The notes beneath the pieces are model-generated. The model saw nothing but the letters and a program-made list of their open reading frames with translations. It was not told where the DNA came from and did not search any database. DNA of 62,596 nt from NCBI GenBank assembly GCA_934378195.1, contig CAKRPO010000009.1, positions 1 to 62,596 of the forward strand. The letters run 5' to 3'. The position numbers and the translations under genes are program-made. Source of the DNA: an uncultured Blautia sp. Lineage in GTDB: Bacteria > Bacillota > Clostridia > Lachnospirales > Lachnospiraceae. Positions 27,226 to 34,850 of this stretch are shown here, piece by piece. Position 1 is the stretch's first letter, and each line of letters starts with the position of its first letter.

Positions 27226-28587
27226 ATGAATTTACAGGGAAAAAAAGTGCTGGTATTCGGTTCTGGCAAGAGTGGAATCGGAGCAGCAGAGCTTCTCGCA
27301 AAAGTAGGAGCGAGACCTGTCATTTATGATGGAAACAAAGATCTGGACAAAGAAGCTGTCAAAGCAAAGCTTCCGGACTGTAAGGATGTAAATGTATATG
27401 CAGGAGAGCTTCCGGCAGAGGTGCAGAAGAGTCTTGACCTGGTCGTGTTAAGTCCTGGTGTACCGACAGACATTCCGGTCGTAAAGAGCTTTTATGAGCA
27501 GGGACTCCCGGTATGGGGCGAGGTAGAGCTGGCATACCGTACTGGTAAGGGCAGAGTACTGGCAATCACCGGTACCAATGGAAAGACGACAACGACTGCT
27601 CTTCTTGGCAAGGTCATGAGGGATGCCGAGGATTCGGTATTTGTAGTAGGTAATATTGGAACACCATATACATCCAAGGCACTGGAAATGAAAGAGGATT
27701 CCACGACAGTGGCAGAAATCAGCAGTTTCCAGCTGGAAACGATCGAAGAATTTGCACCAAAGGTAAGTGCAATCCTCAATATCACAGAAGATCATCTGAA
27801 CAGACATCATACAATGGAAGAATACATTCGTGTCAAAGAGCTGATCGTTAAGAATCAGACGGCGGATGACTTCTGTATTCTGAATTATGAAGATGAAGTG
27901 CTTCGTGAATTCGGTAAGCATATCGTTCCGAAGACTGTTTATTTCTCCAGCGTGAGAAAGCTGGATGAAGGAATCTATCTGGATGGAGATCTGATCGTTC
28001 TGAAGACAGCACAGGAAGAGATTCCTCTGGTACATACAGGAGAGCTGAAGCTTCTGGGACAGCACAATTACGAGAATGTAATGGCTGCATCTGCGATGGC
28101 GTACTATGCAGGTGTTCCGGTAGAGAGTATCCGTAAGAGTATCTGTGAATTTACAGCAGTTGAGCATCGTATCGAATATGTGACCGAGAAAAATGGTGTT
28201 GCCTATTACAACGATTCCAAGGGAACCAACCCGGATGCTGCAATCAAGGGAATCCAGGCCATGAACCGTCCGACTCTGCTGATCGGTGGCGGATACGACA
28301 AAGGCTCCAGTTACGATGAATGGCTGCAGGCATTTGACGGTAAGGTGAGATACCTTGTACTGATCGGTCAGACACGTGACAAGATTAAAGAGGCAGCAGA
28401 ACGCCTTAAAGTATGCCCTTGCATCTTGTGTGAAAATCTGGAAGAGGCAGTTCAGGTATGTGCCGAAAAGGCAAACCCGGGAGATGCAGTGCTTCTTTCA
28501 CCTGCCTGCGCAAGCTGGGGACAGTTTGACAATTATGAACAGCGTGGAGATATGTTCAAGGAATATGTAAGAGCTTTATCTCAGTAG
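27226..28587 (+). CDS. murD: UDP-N-acetylmuramoylalanine-D-glutamate ligase
   Basis: Adds D-glutamate to UDP-MurNAc-L-Ala. ATP loop GTNGKTT starts at residue 116, followed by the central Mur-ligase HNxxN region (GQHNYENVMAA) and NDSKGTNPD with the C-terminal ATP-closing domain. AAGGAGGAAA precedes the ATG. The final codons lie inside the left arm of a 109-bp repeat element, which therefore supplies the stop codon. Confidence 0.97.
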   Translation: MNLQGKKVLVFGSGKSGIGAAELLAKVGARPVIYDGNKDLDKEAVKAKLPDCKDVNVYAGELPAEVQKSLDLVVLSPGVPTDIPVVKSFYEQGLPVWGEVELAYRTGKGRVLAITGTNGKTTTTALLGKVMRDAEDSVFVVGNIGTPYTSKALEMKEDSTTVAEISSFQLETIEEFAPKVSAILNITEDHLNRHHTMEEYIRVKELIVKNQTADDFCILNYEDEVLREFGKHIVPKTVYFSSVRKLDEGIYLDGDLIVLKTAQEEIPLVHTGELKLLGQHNYENVMAASAMAYYAGVPVESIRKSICEFTAVEHRIEYVTEKNGVAYYNDSKGTNPDAAIKGIQAMNRPTLLIGGGYDKGSSYDEWLQAFDGKVRYLVLIGQTRDKIKEAAERLKVCPCILCENLEEAVQVCAEKANPGDAVLLSPACASWGQFDNYEQRGDMFKEYVRALSQ

Positions 28588-28684
28588 AGAAGACGCCCAC
28601 CTCTTTCAGGTGGTGAGTAATAGCAAATATGTCTCGGTGAGAGTCCAATCTCCGACTGAGATAAACGATCCGCGAGGATGCGCA
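28576..28684 (+). repeat. 109-bp structured repeat, copy 1
   Basis: About 93% identical to 56260-56368 (8 differences in 109). End arms TTATCTCAG (28576-28584) and CTGAGATAA (28656-28664) are perfectly complementary. An internal hairpin CACCT-CTTTC-AGGTG lies at about 28599-28613, and a conserved tail CGCGAGGATGCGCA follows. It begins inside murD and ends just before a terminator, at the spot where ftsW and murG sit in many Firmicutes. Neither RNA nor mobile-element identity is known to me. Confidence 0.8.
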
Positions 28685-28690
28685 AGACAG

Positions 28691-28729
28691 AGCCAGACTT
28701 CTGTGATGTATGACAGAGGTCTGGCTTTT
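28691..28729 (+). terminator. Terminator after murD
   Basis: AGCCAGACTTCTGT (28691-28704) pairs with ACAGAGGTCTGGCT (28713-28726), a near-perfect 14-bp stem followed by TTT. The T-run is short, so readthrough into murA is possible. Confidence 0.7.
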
Positions 28730-28755
28730 GTAGTTGCTGCAGGTATTTTGACAAA

Positions 28756-28782
28756 GTTGCTGTGAACGGAGTGAACAGTAAC
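28756..28782. repeat. GTTRCTGT palindrome copy
   Basis: Full-length member: arms GTTGCTGT and ACAGTAAC around GAACGGAGTGA. It supplies an in-frame GTG (28762) that extends the murA reading frame but is unlikely to be the real start. Confidence 0.75.
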
Positions 28783-28830
28783 CGGCTTTTGCATATAGTA
28801 ACAGTAAGAGACCCTGTAGGAGTGGATCGT

Positions 28831-30135
28831 TTGGATGAAATTCACGTGATTGGGGGAAACTGTCTGAAAGGCAGCATAACAGTGCAGGGGTCAAAAAATA
28901 CGGTGCTGCCGATGATGGCGGCATCTCTGCTTCAGGAAGAAATCTGTGTCCTCAGAGACTGTCCGCGTATTTCAGATGTTTTTTGTATGGAAGAGATTCT
29001 GAGGATGCTGGGAGTTGCCACATGGTGGAACGGTCATGATCTGCACCTGGACTGTCGTATGGTGACTGGAACGGAAATCTCATCAGAGTATACAGGGCGA
29101 ATGCGCTGTTCGGTGATTCTTCTCGGAGCACTTCTTGGAAGAATGCAGCAGGGCGTGATCGGGTATCCTGGCGGCTGCGTGATCGGGGAGCGGCCGGTAG
29201 ATCTTCATCTTTATGCACTGAAATGTCTTGGTACAGAGATCAGGGAGAAAGAAGGCAAGATTCATGCGAGCTGCAAGAAACTGAAAGGAAATGAGATCGT
29301 TTTTCGAAAAAGAAGTGTAGGGGCGACGGAGCAGGCTTTGCTTGCGGCAGTCCTGGCAGAAGGAGAGACGGTGATCAGAAACTGTGCAAAAGAACCGGAA
29401 GTTGTCTGGCTGTGCAGATTTTTGCGAAAGATGGGAGCGCAGATCAGCGGGGAAGGTGAGGAATGTATTCGGATCCAGGGCGTTTCCTCACTTCATGGAG
29501 TGCAGATGGAGATTCCGGCAGACCGGATCGTGACGGGAACGTATCTATGTGCGGCTGCAGCAACCCGGGGAAAGATTACAGTCACAAATGCTCCGGAGGG
29601 GGAACTGGATGCTTTCCTTGAAGTATATCGCAAAATGGGTGGACAATATGAATGGAACAGTGGTAAACTAATAGCGGATGGCTCCGGGATTCGATTTCCG
29701 GTCCCTTTTGTGGAGACAGAAGCCTATCCGGGTTTCCCGACAGATCTGCAGTCACCACTGCTTGCGGTGCTGGCAACGATCCGTGGAGAAAGTCATATAA
29801 GAGAAAATATATTTGAGAACCGTTTTAAGATCTGTGGTGAACTTGCACAGATGGGAGCTGTCGTAGTACCGGAGGGAAGGAACGTCCGGATCACAGGAGG
29901 TAGGCTGCATGGAGGCAGGATGCGGGCAGAAGAACTGCGCGGTGGAGCGGCACTTATGATTGCGGCTCTTGCAGCAGATGGGAAATCTGTGATAGCAGGA
30001 AGTTCGTTTATCCGGAGAGGATACGAAGATATCTGCAGAGATCTGAGAATGCTTCATGCGGATGTTTATGAATCAGATCATGCAGAAGAAGAAGAAGAAG
30101 AAGAAGAACGGTTTGACCATAGAGGATACAGGTAA
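28831..30135 (+). CDS. murA: UDP-N-acetylglucosamine 1-carboxyvinyltransferase MurA
   Basis: First committed step of peptidoglycan synthesis: transfers enolpyruvate from PEP to UDP-GlcNAc. With the TTG start at 28831 (TAGGAG about eight bases upstream), catalytic residues fall at K22, N23 and C116, nearly the standard K22/N23/C115, which supports this start over the GTG at 28762. PGGCVIGERPVDLH surrounds the cysteine. Length is 434. The C-terminus has eight consecutive Glu from a GAA run (30085-30108), absent from typical MurA. It may be one of two MurA paralogues. Confidence 0.93.
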   Translation: MDEIHVIGGNCLKGSITVQGSKNTVLPMMAASLLQEEICVLRDCPRISDVFCMEEILRMLGVATWWNGHDLHLDCRMVTGTEISSEYTGRMRCSVILLGALLGRMQQGVIGYPGGCVIGERPVDLHLYALKCLGTEIREKEGKIHASCKKLKGNEIVFRKRSVGATEQALLAAVLAEGETVIRNCAKEPEVVWLCRFLRKMGAQISGEGEECIRIQGVSSLHGVQMEIPADRIVTGTYLCAAAATRGKITVTNAPEGELDAFLEVYRKMGGQYEWNSGKLIADGSGIRFPVPFVETEAYPGFPTDLQSPLLAVLATIRGESHIRENIFENRFKICGELAQMGAVVVPEGRNVRITGGRLHGGRMRAEELRGGAALMIAALAADGKSVIAGSSFIRRGYEDICRDLRMLHADVYESDHAEEEEEEEERFDHRGYR

Positions 30136-30144
30136 TAGATTTTT

Positions 30145-31392
30145 ATGAGAACATCCAATTACAGGAAATTTAAAATAACCAAAAAACAGAAAAAAATGCT
30201 TGCAGGGGCAGCTGTTGCAGCTGCTCTGGCCGGCGTTGTTTTTTTCTTTGCTTTTTTCCATGTTTCCAGGGTAGAAGTGATGGAAAGCAGCCATTATACG
30301 AAGGAAGAGCTGGAAGAGATGGTCCTGACAGGTGCATTTTCATCCAACTCCATATTGGCGCCGATCACGTGCTCCAGAAATCATGTACAGGATGTACCAT
30401 ATATTGATTCTTTTTCGGTAAGCAGATCAGGACGTAATTCAATTGTGATCAGTTTTCGGGAGAAGAGTGTGGTAGGATGCATCCCATATCTGGACAGTTA
30501 TATTTATTTTGACCGAAATGGAATCTTTGTTGAGGGTGACAAGGACAGGAATGAATCGGTTCCTTATTTTGAAGGCATTCAGATAAAGAAAGTGGTTATG
30601 AATGAGAAGCTTCCGATCAAGAATGCAGTGCTGAATACAGCGGTAGCACTTTCTACGATCTTTGCCAAAAATAATCTTCAGCCGGATTATGTTCAGCTGG
30701 AAGAGGATTCCACGATCGATCTGATCTATGGTGATATTACGGTAAAGCTTGGCAAGGACAAATACCTTGAGGACAAGATGAGCAGAACAGTGGCAATCCT
30801 TCCGCAGATCAGTGGTGAGAAGGGCATCCTTCATATGGAGAATATCACAGAGAGTTCCAAGACAGTGACTTTTGAGAAAGAGGAAGAAGAGGTGACTGCA
30901 GAGAACTGGACCGGAGGTTACGATGAGAATGGTGACTATACCGGTGACGGTGAATATGATGAGAATGGCAAGTATGTAGGTGCGAAGCCAAAGACAGCAC
31001 TTGATTATGCGAAAGAGCAGTGGATCGGCGGCTATGATGAAGAGGGCGACTACACAGGATCGGGTGAATACGATGAGAATCTGAATTATGTAGGACCGGA
31101 ACCGACGCAGGAACTTATTGACAGCTTTGGTGACTGGACCGGAGGATACAATGAGTCCGGTGGATTTGACGGTGTCAGCGAATACGATAAAGACGGCAAT
31201 TATGTCGGACCAATGCCTGATAGTGCGGGAACCTCCGATACTTCTTCAGATCAGGATGAAAGCACGGGGGATTCGTCAGAGGACAATTCCGATGACAGTG
31301 GCGATTCCTACGATGAAGAATCAGACAGTTCGAGTGAAGACGGATATGACAGCTCGGATGAGGACTACAGTGATGAGGAATACTATGAGTAA
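30145..31392 (+). CDS. divIB: Cell division protein DivIB/FtsQ with C-terminal repeats
   Basis: Bitopic divisome protein: basic N-terminus, transmembrane helix about residues 19-41, then a POTRA domain and a beta domain to about residue 245. Beyond the normal end, residues 255 to about 355 carry three copies of a 38-residue unit (Trp at 255, 293 and 331) with consensus W-T-G-G-Y-D-E-x-G-D-Y-T-G, E-Y-D-E-x-x-x-Y-V-G, then an acidic Ser/Asp/Tyr tail. Position between murA and ftsZ supports the name. In Bacillus, DivIB works with FtsL and DivIC outside the membrane. Confidence 0.88.
   Translation: MRTSNYRKFKITKKQKKMLAGAAVAAALAGVVFFFAFFHVSRVEVMESSHYTKEELEEMVLTGAFSSNSILAPITCSRNHVQDVPYIDSFSVSRSGRNSIVISFREKSVVGCIPYLDSYIYFDRNGIFVEGDKDRNESVPYFEGIQIKKVVMNEKLPIKNAVLNTAVALSTIFAKNNLQPDYVQLEEDSTIDLIYGDITVKLGKDKYLEDKMSRTVAILPQISGEKGILHMENITESSKTVTFEKEEEEVTAENWTGGYDENGDYTGDGEYDENGKYVGAKPKTALDYAKEQWIGGYDEEGDYTGSGEYDENLNYVGPEPTQELIDSFGDWTGGYNESGGFDGVSEYDKDGNYVGPMPDSAGTSDTSSDQDESTGDSSEDNSDDSGDSYDEESDSSSEDGYDSSDEDYSDEEYYE
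30907..31248 (+). repeat. 114-bp coding tandem repeat in divIB
   Basis: Three units start at 30907, 31021 and 31135, exactly 114 bp apart. Each encodes Trp-x-Gly-Gly-Tyr followed by two turn-rich Y-D-E motifs and Y-V-G. The third unit is the most diverged. Confidence 0.85.
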
Positions 31393-31472
31393 CCGGGCTG
31401 CTGTATACAGTGTCAGAGCAGATGTGAATGACGAATAATAGTGAAAAAAGTATAAAAAAACAAAAATAGTAG

Positions 31473-31501
31473 TTGATTAATTCGAGAAAAAAATATATGA
31501 T
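31473..31501 (+). promoter_or_regulatory. ftsZ promoter
   Basis: TTGATT (31473-31478), 17 bp, TATGAT (31496-31501) in an AT-rich gap. A separate ftsZ promoter inside the cluster is common. Confidence 0.65.
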
Positions 31502-31515
31502 ATATTTATATGCAG

Positions 31516-31535
31516 CCTGATACACTGATATCAGG
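31516..31535 (+). other. Leader hairpin before ftsZ
   Basis: CCTGATA (31516-31522) pairs with TATCAGG (31529-31535) over a 6-base loop, ending about eight bases before AAGGAGG. It could protect the mRNA end or tune initiation; this is inference. Confidence 0.45.
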
Positions 31536-31555
31536 TAAATAAAGGAGGAAGTACA

Positions 31556-32722
31556 TTGTTAGAGATTATGTCAAATGAAGCTGAGTCCTCTGCAAAGATT
31601 ATTGTAATCGGTGTAGGCGGGGCTGGTAATAATGCAGTTAACAGAATGGTGGAAGAGGCCATTGGTGGAGTTGAATTTGTTGGTGTAAATACTGATAAAC
31701 AGGCTCTGACACTTTGCAAAGCTCCAACAGTACTTCAGATTGGTGAAAAGATTACAAAGGGCCTTGGCGCCGGTGCACAGCCGGAAGTTGGTCAGAAGGC
31801 CGCTGAAGAGAGCATAGAAGAAGTAAAACAGTTGATCGAAGGCGCAGATATGGTATTTGTTACCTGTGGAATGGGCGGTGGTACCGGTACAGGTGCAGCT
31901 CCTGTTATCGCAGCAGCAGCCAAAGAGATGGGAATCCTGACCGTTGGTGTCGTAACAAAGCCTTTCCGTTTTGAAGCGAAGACACGTATGAACAATGCTC
32001 TTTCCGGAATCGAGAATCTGAAGAAAGCTGTTGATACATTAATTGTTATCCCGAATGACAAGCTGCTTGAGATCGTGGATCGCCGTACAACTATGCCGGA
32101 AGCACTCCGCAAAGCTGACGAAGTTCTGCAGCAGGCTGTACAGGGAATCACAGACCTGATCAATCTGCCGGCACTGATCAACCTCGACTTCGCAGATGTT
32201 CAGACCGTCATGACAGATAAAGGAATCGCACACATCGGTATTGGTGAAGCAAGAGGAGATGACAAGGCTATGGAAGCTGTTCAGCAGGCAGTATCTTCTC
32301 CACTTCTTGAGACAACCATCAAGGGTGCTACACATGTCATCATCAATATCTCAGGAGATATCTCTCTTATGGATGCCAATGACGCAGCAAGTTATGTACA
32401 GGAACTCACCGGCGAAGATGCAAACATCATCTTTGGTGCTATGTATGATGATTCTGTTGCAGATTATGCAAGAATCACAGTTATCGCAACCGGATTATCC
32501 GATACAGCTGCAAAGACTACACCATTTGGTACAAGAAGCAATACCACACCGTTCGGTGTACGTAAACCGGCAGCAGGTACATCTGCACCGGCGTCCAGTA
32601 CTATGAGCATGCCGAGCTTCAGCCTGCCGACTATGAATGGCGGTACTTATACAGGTAAAGTTCCGACAAGCACTGTACAGAAGAAGGATATCCAGATTCC
32701 GGATTTCCTGAGAAACAGATAG
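31556..32722 (+). CDS. ftsZ: Cell division protein FtsZ
   Basis: Tubulin-like GTPase that forms the Z-ring. It has [13 protein letters not shown] near the N-terminus, the tubulin signature GGGTGTG starting near residue 107, and a variable Ser/Thr/Pro linker ending in the conserved C-terminal peptide [10 protein letters not shown], which binds FtsA/SepF-type partners. The TTG at 31556 is chosen because AAGGAGG lies seven bases upstream; the next ATG is three codons later. A bidirectional terminator follows. Confidence 0.97.
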   Translation: MLEIMSNEAESSAKIIVIGVGGAGNNAVNRMVEEAIGGVEFVGVNTDKQALTLCKAPTVLQIGEKITKGLGAGAQPEVGQKAAEESIEEVKQLIEGADMVFVTCGMGGGTGTGAAPVIAAAAKEMGILTVGVVTKPFRFEAKTRMNNALSGIENLKKAVDTLIVIPNDKLLEIVDRRTTMPEALRKADEVLQQAVQGITDLINLPALINLDFADVQTVMTDKGIAHIGIGEARGDDKAMEAVQQAVSSPLLETTIKGATHVIINISGDISLMDANDAASYVQELTGEDANIIFGAMYDDSVADYARITVIATGLSDTAAKTTPFGTRSNTTPFGVRKPAAGTSAPASSTMSMPSFSLPTMNGGTYTGKVPTSTVQKKDIQIPDFLRNR

Positions 32723-32743
32723 GATTTTGATAAAAATGCATAC

Positions 32744-32780
32744 AAAAAGAGACGCTGTTTTTTGGACAGCGTCTTTTTCT
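32744..32780. terminator. Bidirectional terminator, ftsZ / DUF1540
   Basis: The A-rich left arm ending in CGCTGT pairs with ACAGCG-TCTTTTT, with T-runs readable on both strands. It serves ftsZ (plus) and the convergent DUF1540 gene (minus). Confidence 0.85.
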
Positions 32781-32788
32781 TTGACAGA

Positions 32789-33112
32789 TCAGCATTTACA
32801 TGAGAAGGTGTTGCATTTAGTCTCATTGCAGCCATCTGTGCTGCAACCGGCTACATCGATCGCAGAAGCAGTACATTTGCACTGGTCATTATAGGTACAT
32901 TCATGAGCTTTACAGTCAATATTGATCTTTTCACATCCACATTGTCCGGCAGTACTGTTTGTCATACCGGCAGTGGCACGGTCACGGAAGCTTCCGCAGC
33001 TTGTTTCGTCTGCACGATGGGCATCGCTTCCGGTAATCTCAATATCACCTCTGGAACAGAGTTCGTTTTCGTTGTAAAGACATTTTGTAGCACTGCATGT
33101 CAGAATAGTCAT
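32789..33112 (-). CDS. DUF1540 cysteine-rich protein
   Basis: A 107-residue protein of two tandem DUF1540 modules, each with spaced cysteines (first CSATKCLYNENELC, second CKAHECTYNDQCKC), suggesting metal binding. The start is ATG at 33112, with AAGGAGG just upstream on the minus strand (33121-33127). The frame is open further to 33250, but that part covers promoter DNA. Common in clostridia; function not established. Confidence 0.85.
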   Translation of the reverse strand: MTILTCSATKCLYNENELCSRGDIEITGSDAHRADETSCGSFRDRATAGMTNSTAGQCGCEKINIDCKAHECTYNDQCKCTASAIDVAGCSTDGCNETKCNTFSCKC

Positions 33113-33181
33113 AAATAGAACCTCCTTATAATATGATGTCATGCAGGAATAGTATCTGCAAAGATCAGAAAAATATGTGTC

Positions 33182-33228
33182 CGAAAACGTATTTACAAAA
33201 GTGTTCGAAAAAGTATTCGAAAAAAGTG
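33182..33228. promoter_or_regulatory. CGAAAA direct repeats next to the infC promoter
   Basis: CGAAAA occurs at 33182, 33206 and 33218, in contexts CCGAAAACGT, TTCGAAAAAGTA and TTCGAAAAAAGT. Spacings of 24 and 12 bp place them directly upstream of the infC -35 and in front of the DUF1540 gene. A shared operator is possible; no regulator is identified. Confidence 0.4.
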
Positions 33229-33229
33229 C

Positions 33230-33258
33230 TTGACATTGGCAGAGAGACATGATATCTT
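33230..33258 (+). promoter_or_regulatory. infC operon promoter
   Basis: Consensus TTGACA (33230-33235), 17 bp, TATCTT (33253-33258). Transcription would start about 250 bases before infC, leaving room for the leader. Confidence 0.85.
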
Positions 33259-33264
33259 TAACAA

Positions 33265-33438
33265 GTACGTTAAGAAAACAAAGCAGAGTTTCACTCTCAC
33301 CTCAGCGCACATGGATGCGGCTCGGGTTGATATTTCGCAGCAGTCTGATCACATAGATCAGAGCAGGCACAGAGATACGATTTGATTTCGTTATCGCTGG
33401 ATATCATAGAGTGTGGAAACTTTCCATACTCTTTTTTG
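33265..33438 (+). ncRNA. infC leader attenuator (L20-leader type)
   Basis: The region has no gene. It ends in a strong intrinsic terminator: AGAGTGTGGAAA (33408-33419) pairs with TTTCCATACTCT (33421-33432), then T-rich DNA. In Firmicutes, infC-rpmI-rplT operons are commonly controlled by a leader bound by ribosomal protein L20, with early termination. Position, length and terminator fit that. I did not verify the L20-binding fold. Confidence 0.7.
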
Positions 33439-33507
33439 TTTTCATAAGTATGAGGGTGACAGAGTGTCAGGTTTATCATTTATTTACATGTATGGAGGTG
33501 TACTACA

Positions 33508-34014
33508 ATTAGCAATTTAATGATTAACGAACAGATCAGAGACAAAGAGGTACGTTTGATTGGACCGGATGGGGCACAGCTCGGAATCGTTTCTTCCAGA
33601 GAAGCTTTTGCAAAGGCACAGGAAGCCGGACTTGATCTTGTTAAAATCGCACCGCAGGCAAAGCCGCCGGTTTGTAAGATTATCGACTACGGCAAGTATC
33701 GCTATGAGCTTTCCCGTAAGGAAAAAGAAGCTAAGAAAAAACAGAAGACAATTGACATCAAGGAAGTACGTCTTTCTCCAAACATTGATACCAATGACCT
33801 GAAGACGAAAGTCAATGCAGCAAGGAAATTTCTCTCCAAGGGAGATCGTGTCAAAGTTACATTACGTTTCCGCGGAAGAGAAATGGCACATATGGCAAGC
33901 AGCAAGCATGTACTTGATGATTTTGCGGAACTTCTTGCAGATGTGGCAGTTGTTGAGAAGGCCCCGAAGATTGAAGGCAGAAGCATGACAATGTTTCTCA
34001 GCGAAAAGCGTTAA
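33508..34014 (+). CDS. infC: Translation initiation factor IF-3, ATT start
   Basis: Binds the 30S subunit and checks start-codon pairing. I start it at ATT (33508, 168 residues): GGAGGTG lies seven bases upstream, and the next in-frame ATG (33520) would be 19 bases away. infC uses AUU in E. coli and B. subtilis, letting IF-3 repress its own translation. Both IF-3 domains are visible, including IDYGKYRYE and GDRVKVTLRFRGREMAH. Confidence 0.94.
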   Translation: MSNLMINEQIRDKEVRLIGPDGAQLGIVSSREAFAKAQEAGLDLVKIAPQAKPPVCKIIDYGKYRYELSRKEKEAKKKQKTIDIKEVRLSPNIDTNDLKTKVNAARKFLSKGDRVKVTLRFRGREMAHMASSKHVLDDFAELLADVAVVEKAPKIEGRSMTMFLSEKR

Positions 34015-34100
34015 GCAGTTATCACAGACAGCGTACTTTTGTACGTGTTCTTGATAATAAGAAATAAAAAACAGTACCACGAATTAAGGAGGAAATAATT

Positions 34101-34298
34101 ATGCCTAAGATTAAAACTTGTAGAGCAGCAGCAAAACGTTTCAAAAAAACCGGAACTGGAAAGATCATGAGAAATAAAGCTTATAAGAGCCATATCTTAA
34201 CAAAGAAATCTCAGAAGAGAAAGAGAAATCTGAGAAAAGCTACTGTTGTTGATTCTACAAACCTTAAGAACATTAAGAAAGCACTGCCTTATTTATAA
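34101..34298 (+). CDS. rpmI: 50S ribosomal protein L35
   Basis: Highly basic 65-residue protein starting [20 protein letters not shown], the family signature. AAGGAGGAAATAATT precedes the ATG. Second gene of infC-rpmI-rplT. Confidence 0.98.
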   Translation: MPKIKTCRAAAKRFKKTGTGKIMRNKAYKSHILTKKSQKRKRNLRKATVVDSTNLKNIKKALPYL

Positions 34299-34342
34299 TA
34301 AGCAGCAGATGATATTGGAAGACGAACAGGAGGAAATAAGAA

Positions 34343-34699
34343 ATGGCAAGAATTAAAGGCGGATTAAACGCAAAGAAAAGACATAACCGTACATTAAAAC
34401 TGGCAAAGGGTTACAGAGGAGCCCGTTCCAAACAGTATAGAGTAGCAAAACAGTCTGTTATGAGAGCTCTTGCAAGCTCCTATGCAGGACGTAAACAGAA
34501 AAAACGTCAGTTCAGACAGCTCTGGATCGCTCGTATCAATGCAGCAGCAAGAATGAACGGACTTTCCTACAGCAAAATGATGCATGGACTGAAAGTTGCA
34601 AACATCGACATCAACAGAAAGATGCTTGCAGAGATGGCAGTAAATGATGCAGAAGGATTTGCAGCACTTGCTGAAATCGCAAAAAAAGCAGTTGCATAA
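34343..34699 (+). CDS. rplT: 50S ribosomal protein L20
   Basis: Basic 118-residue 23S rRNA-binding assembly protein with [16 protein letters not shown] and the helical C-terminal part around [23 protein letters not shown] precedes the ATG. L20 is the expected feedback regulator of this operon. Confidence 0.98.
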   Translation: MARIKGGLNAKKRHNRTLKLAKGYRGARSKQYRVAKQSVMRALASSYAGRKQKKRQFRQLWIARINAAARMNGLSYSKMMHGLKVANIDINRKMLAEMAVNDAEGFAALAEIAKKAVA

Positions 34700-34713
34700 A
34701 TTATAAATGATAA

Positions 34714-34755
34714 GAAGACCGTACTGTTCTTAGGGAAAGTGCGGTCTTTTCTTTT
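34714..34755 (+). terminator. Terminator after rplT
   Basis: AAGACCGTACT pairs with AAGTGCGGTCTT over an 11-base loop, followed by TTCTTTT. The repeat at 34754 starts in the T-run. Confidence 0.85.
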
Positions 34756-34806
34756 ACAGGAAATTGCGCTGTAATGTTCCAATAAAGCAAAAAACTTCAT
34801 GGAAAT
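34754..34806 (+). repeat. TTACRG hairpin repeat, copy 1
   Basis: TTACAG (34754-34759) pairs with CTGTAA (34769-34774), then ATGTTCCAATAA and an A-rich part ending near TTCATGG. Similar to 58791-58842, with a short relative at 47107. It directly follows the rplT terminator. Confidence 0.65.
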
Positions 34807-34850
34807 TATTTCGTGATATTTCGGTTAAGTAAGAAATATGGAGGACTACT

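Noticed and set aside
28616..28684. 109-bp element considered as a group II intron or IS200/IS605 end
   Set aside because: GTGAGAGTCC-like text is suggestive, but no domain V hairpin, reverse transcriptase or TnpA/TnpB gene is present, so I leave it unassigned.
28762..28830. GTG at 28762 as the murA start
   Set aside because: It lies inside a palindromic repeat. The TTG at 28831 has TAGGAG and puts the catalytic residues at K22/N23/C116, as in known MurA.
30085..30108. Eight GAA units at the end of murA as a phase-variation tract
   Set aside because: Unit changes would alter only the number of Glu residues and would not shift the frame, so on-off switching is not expected.
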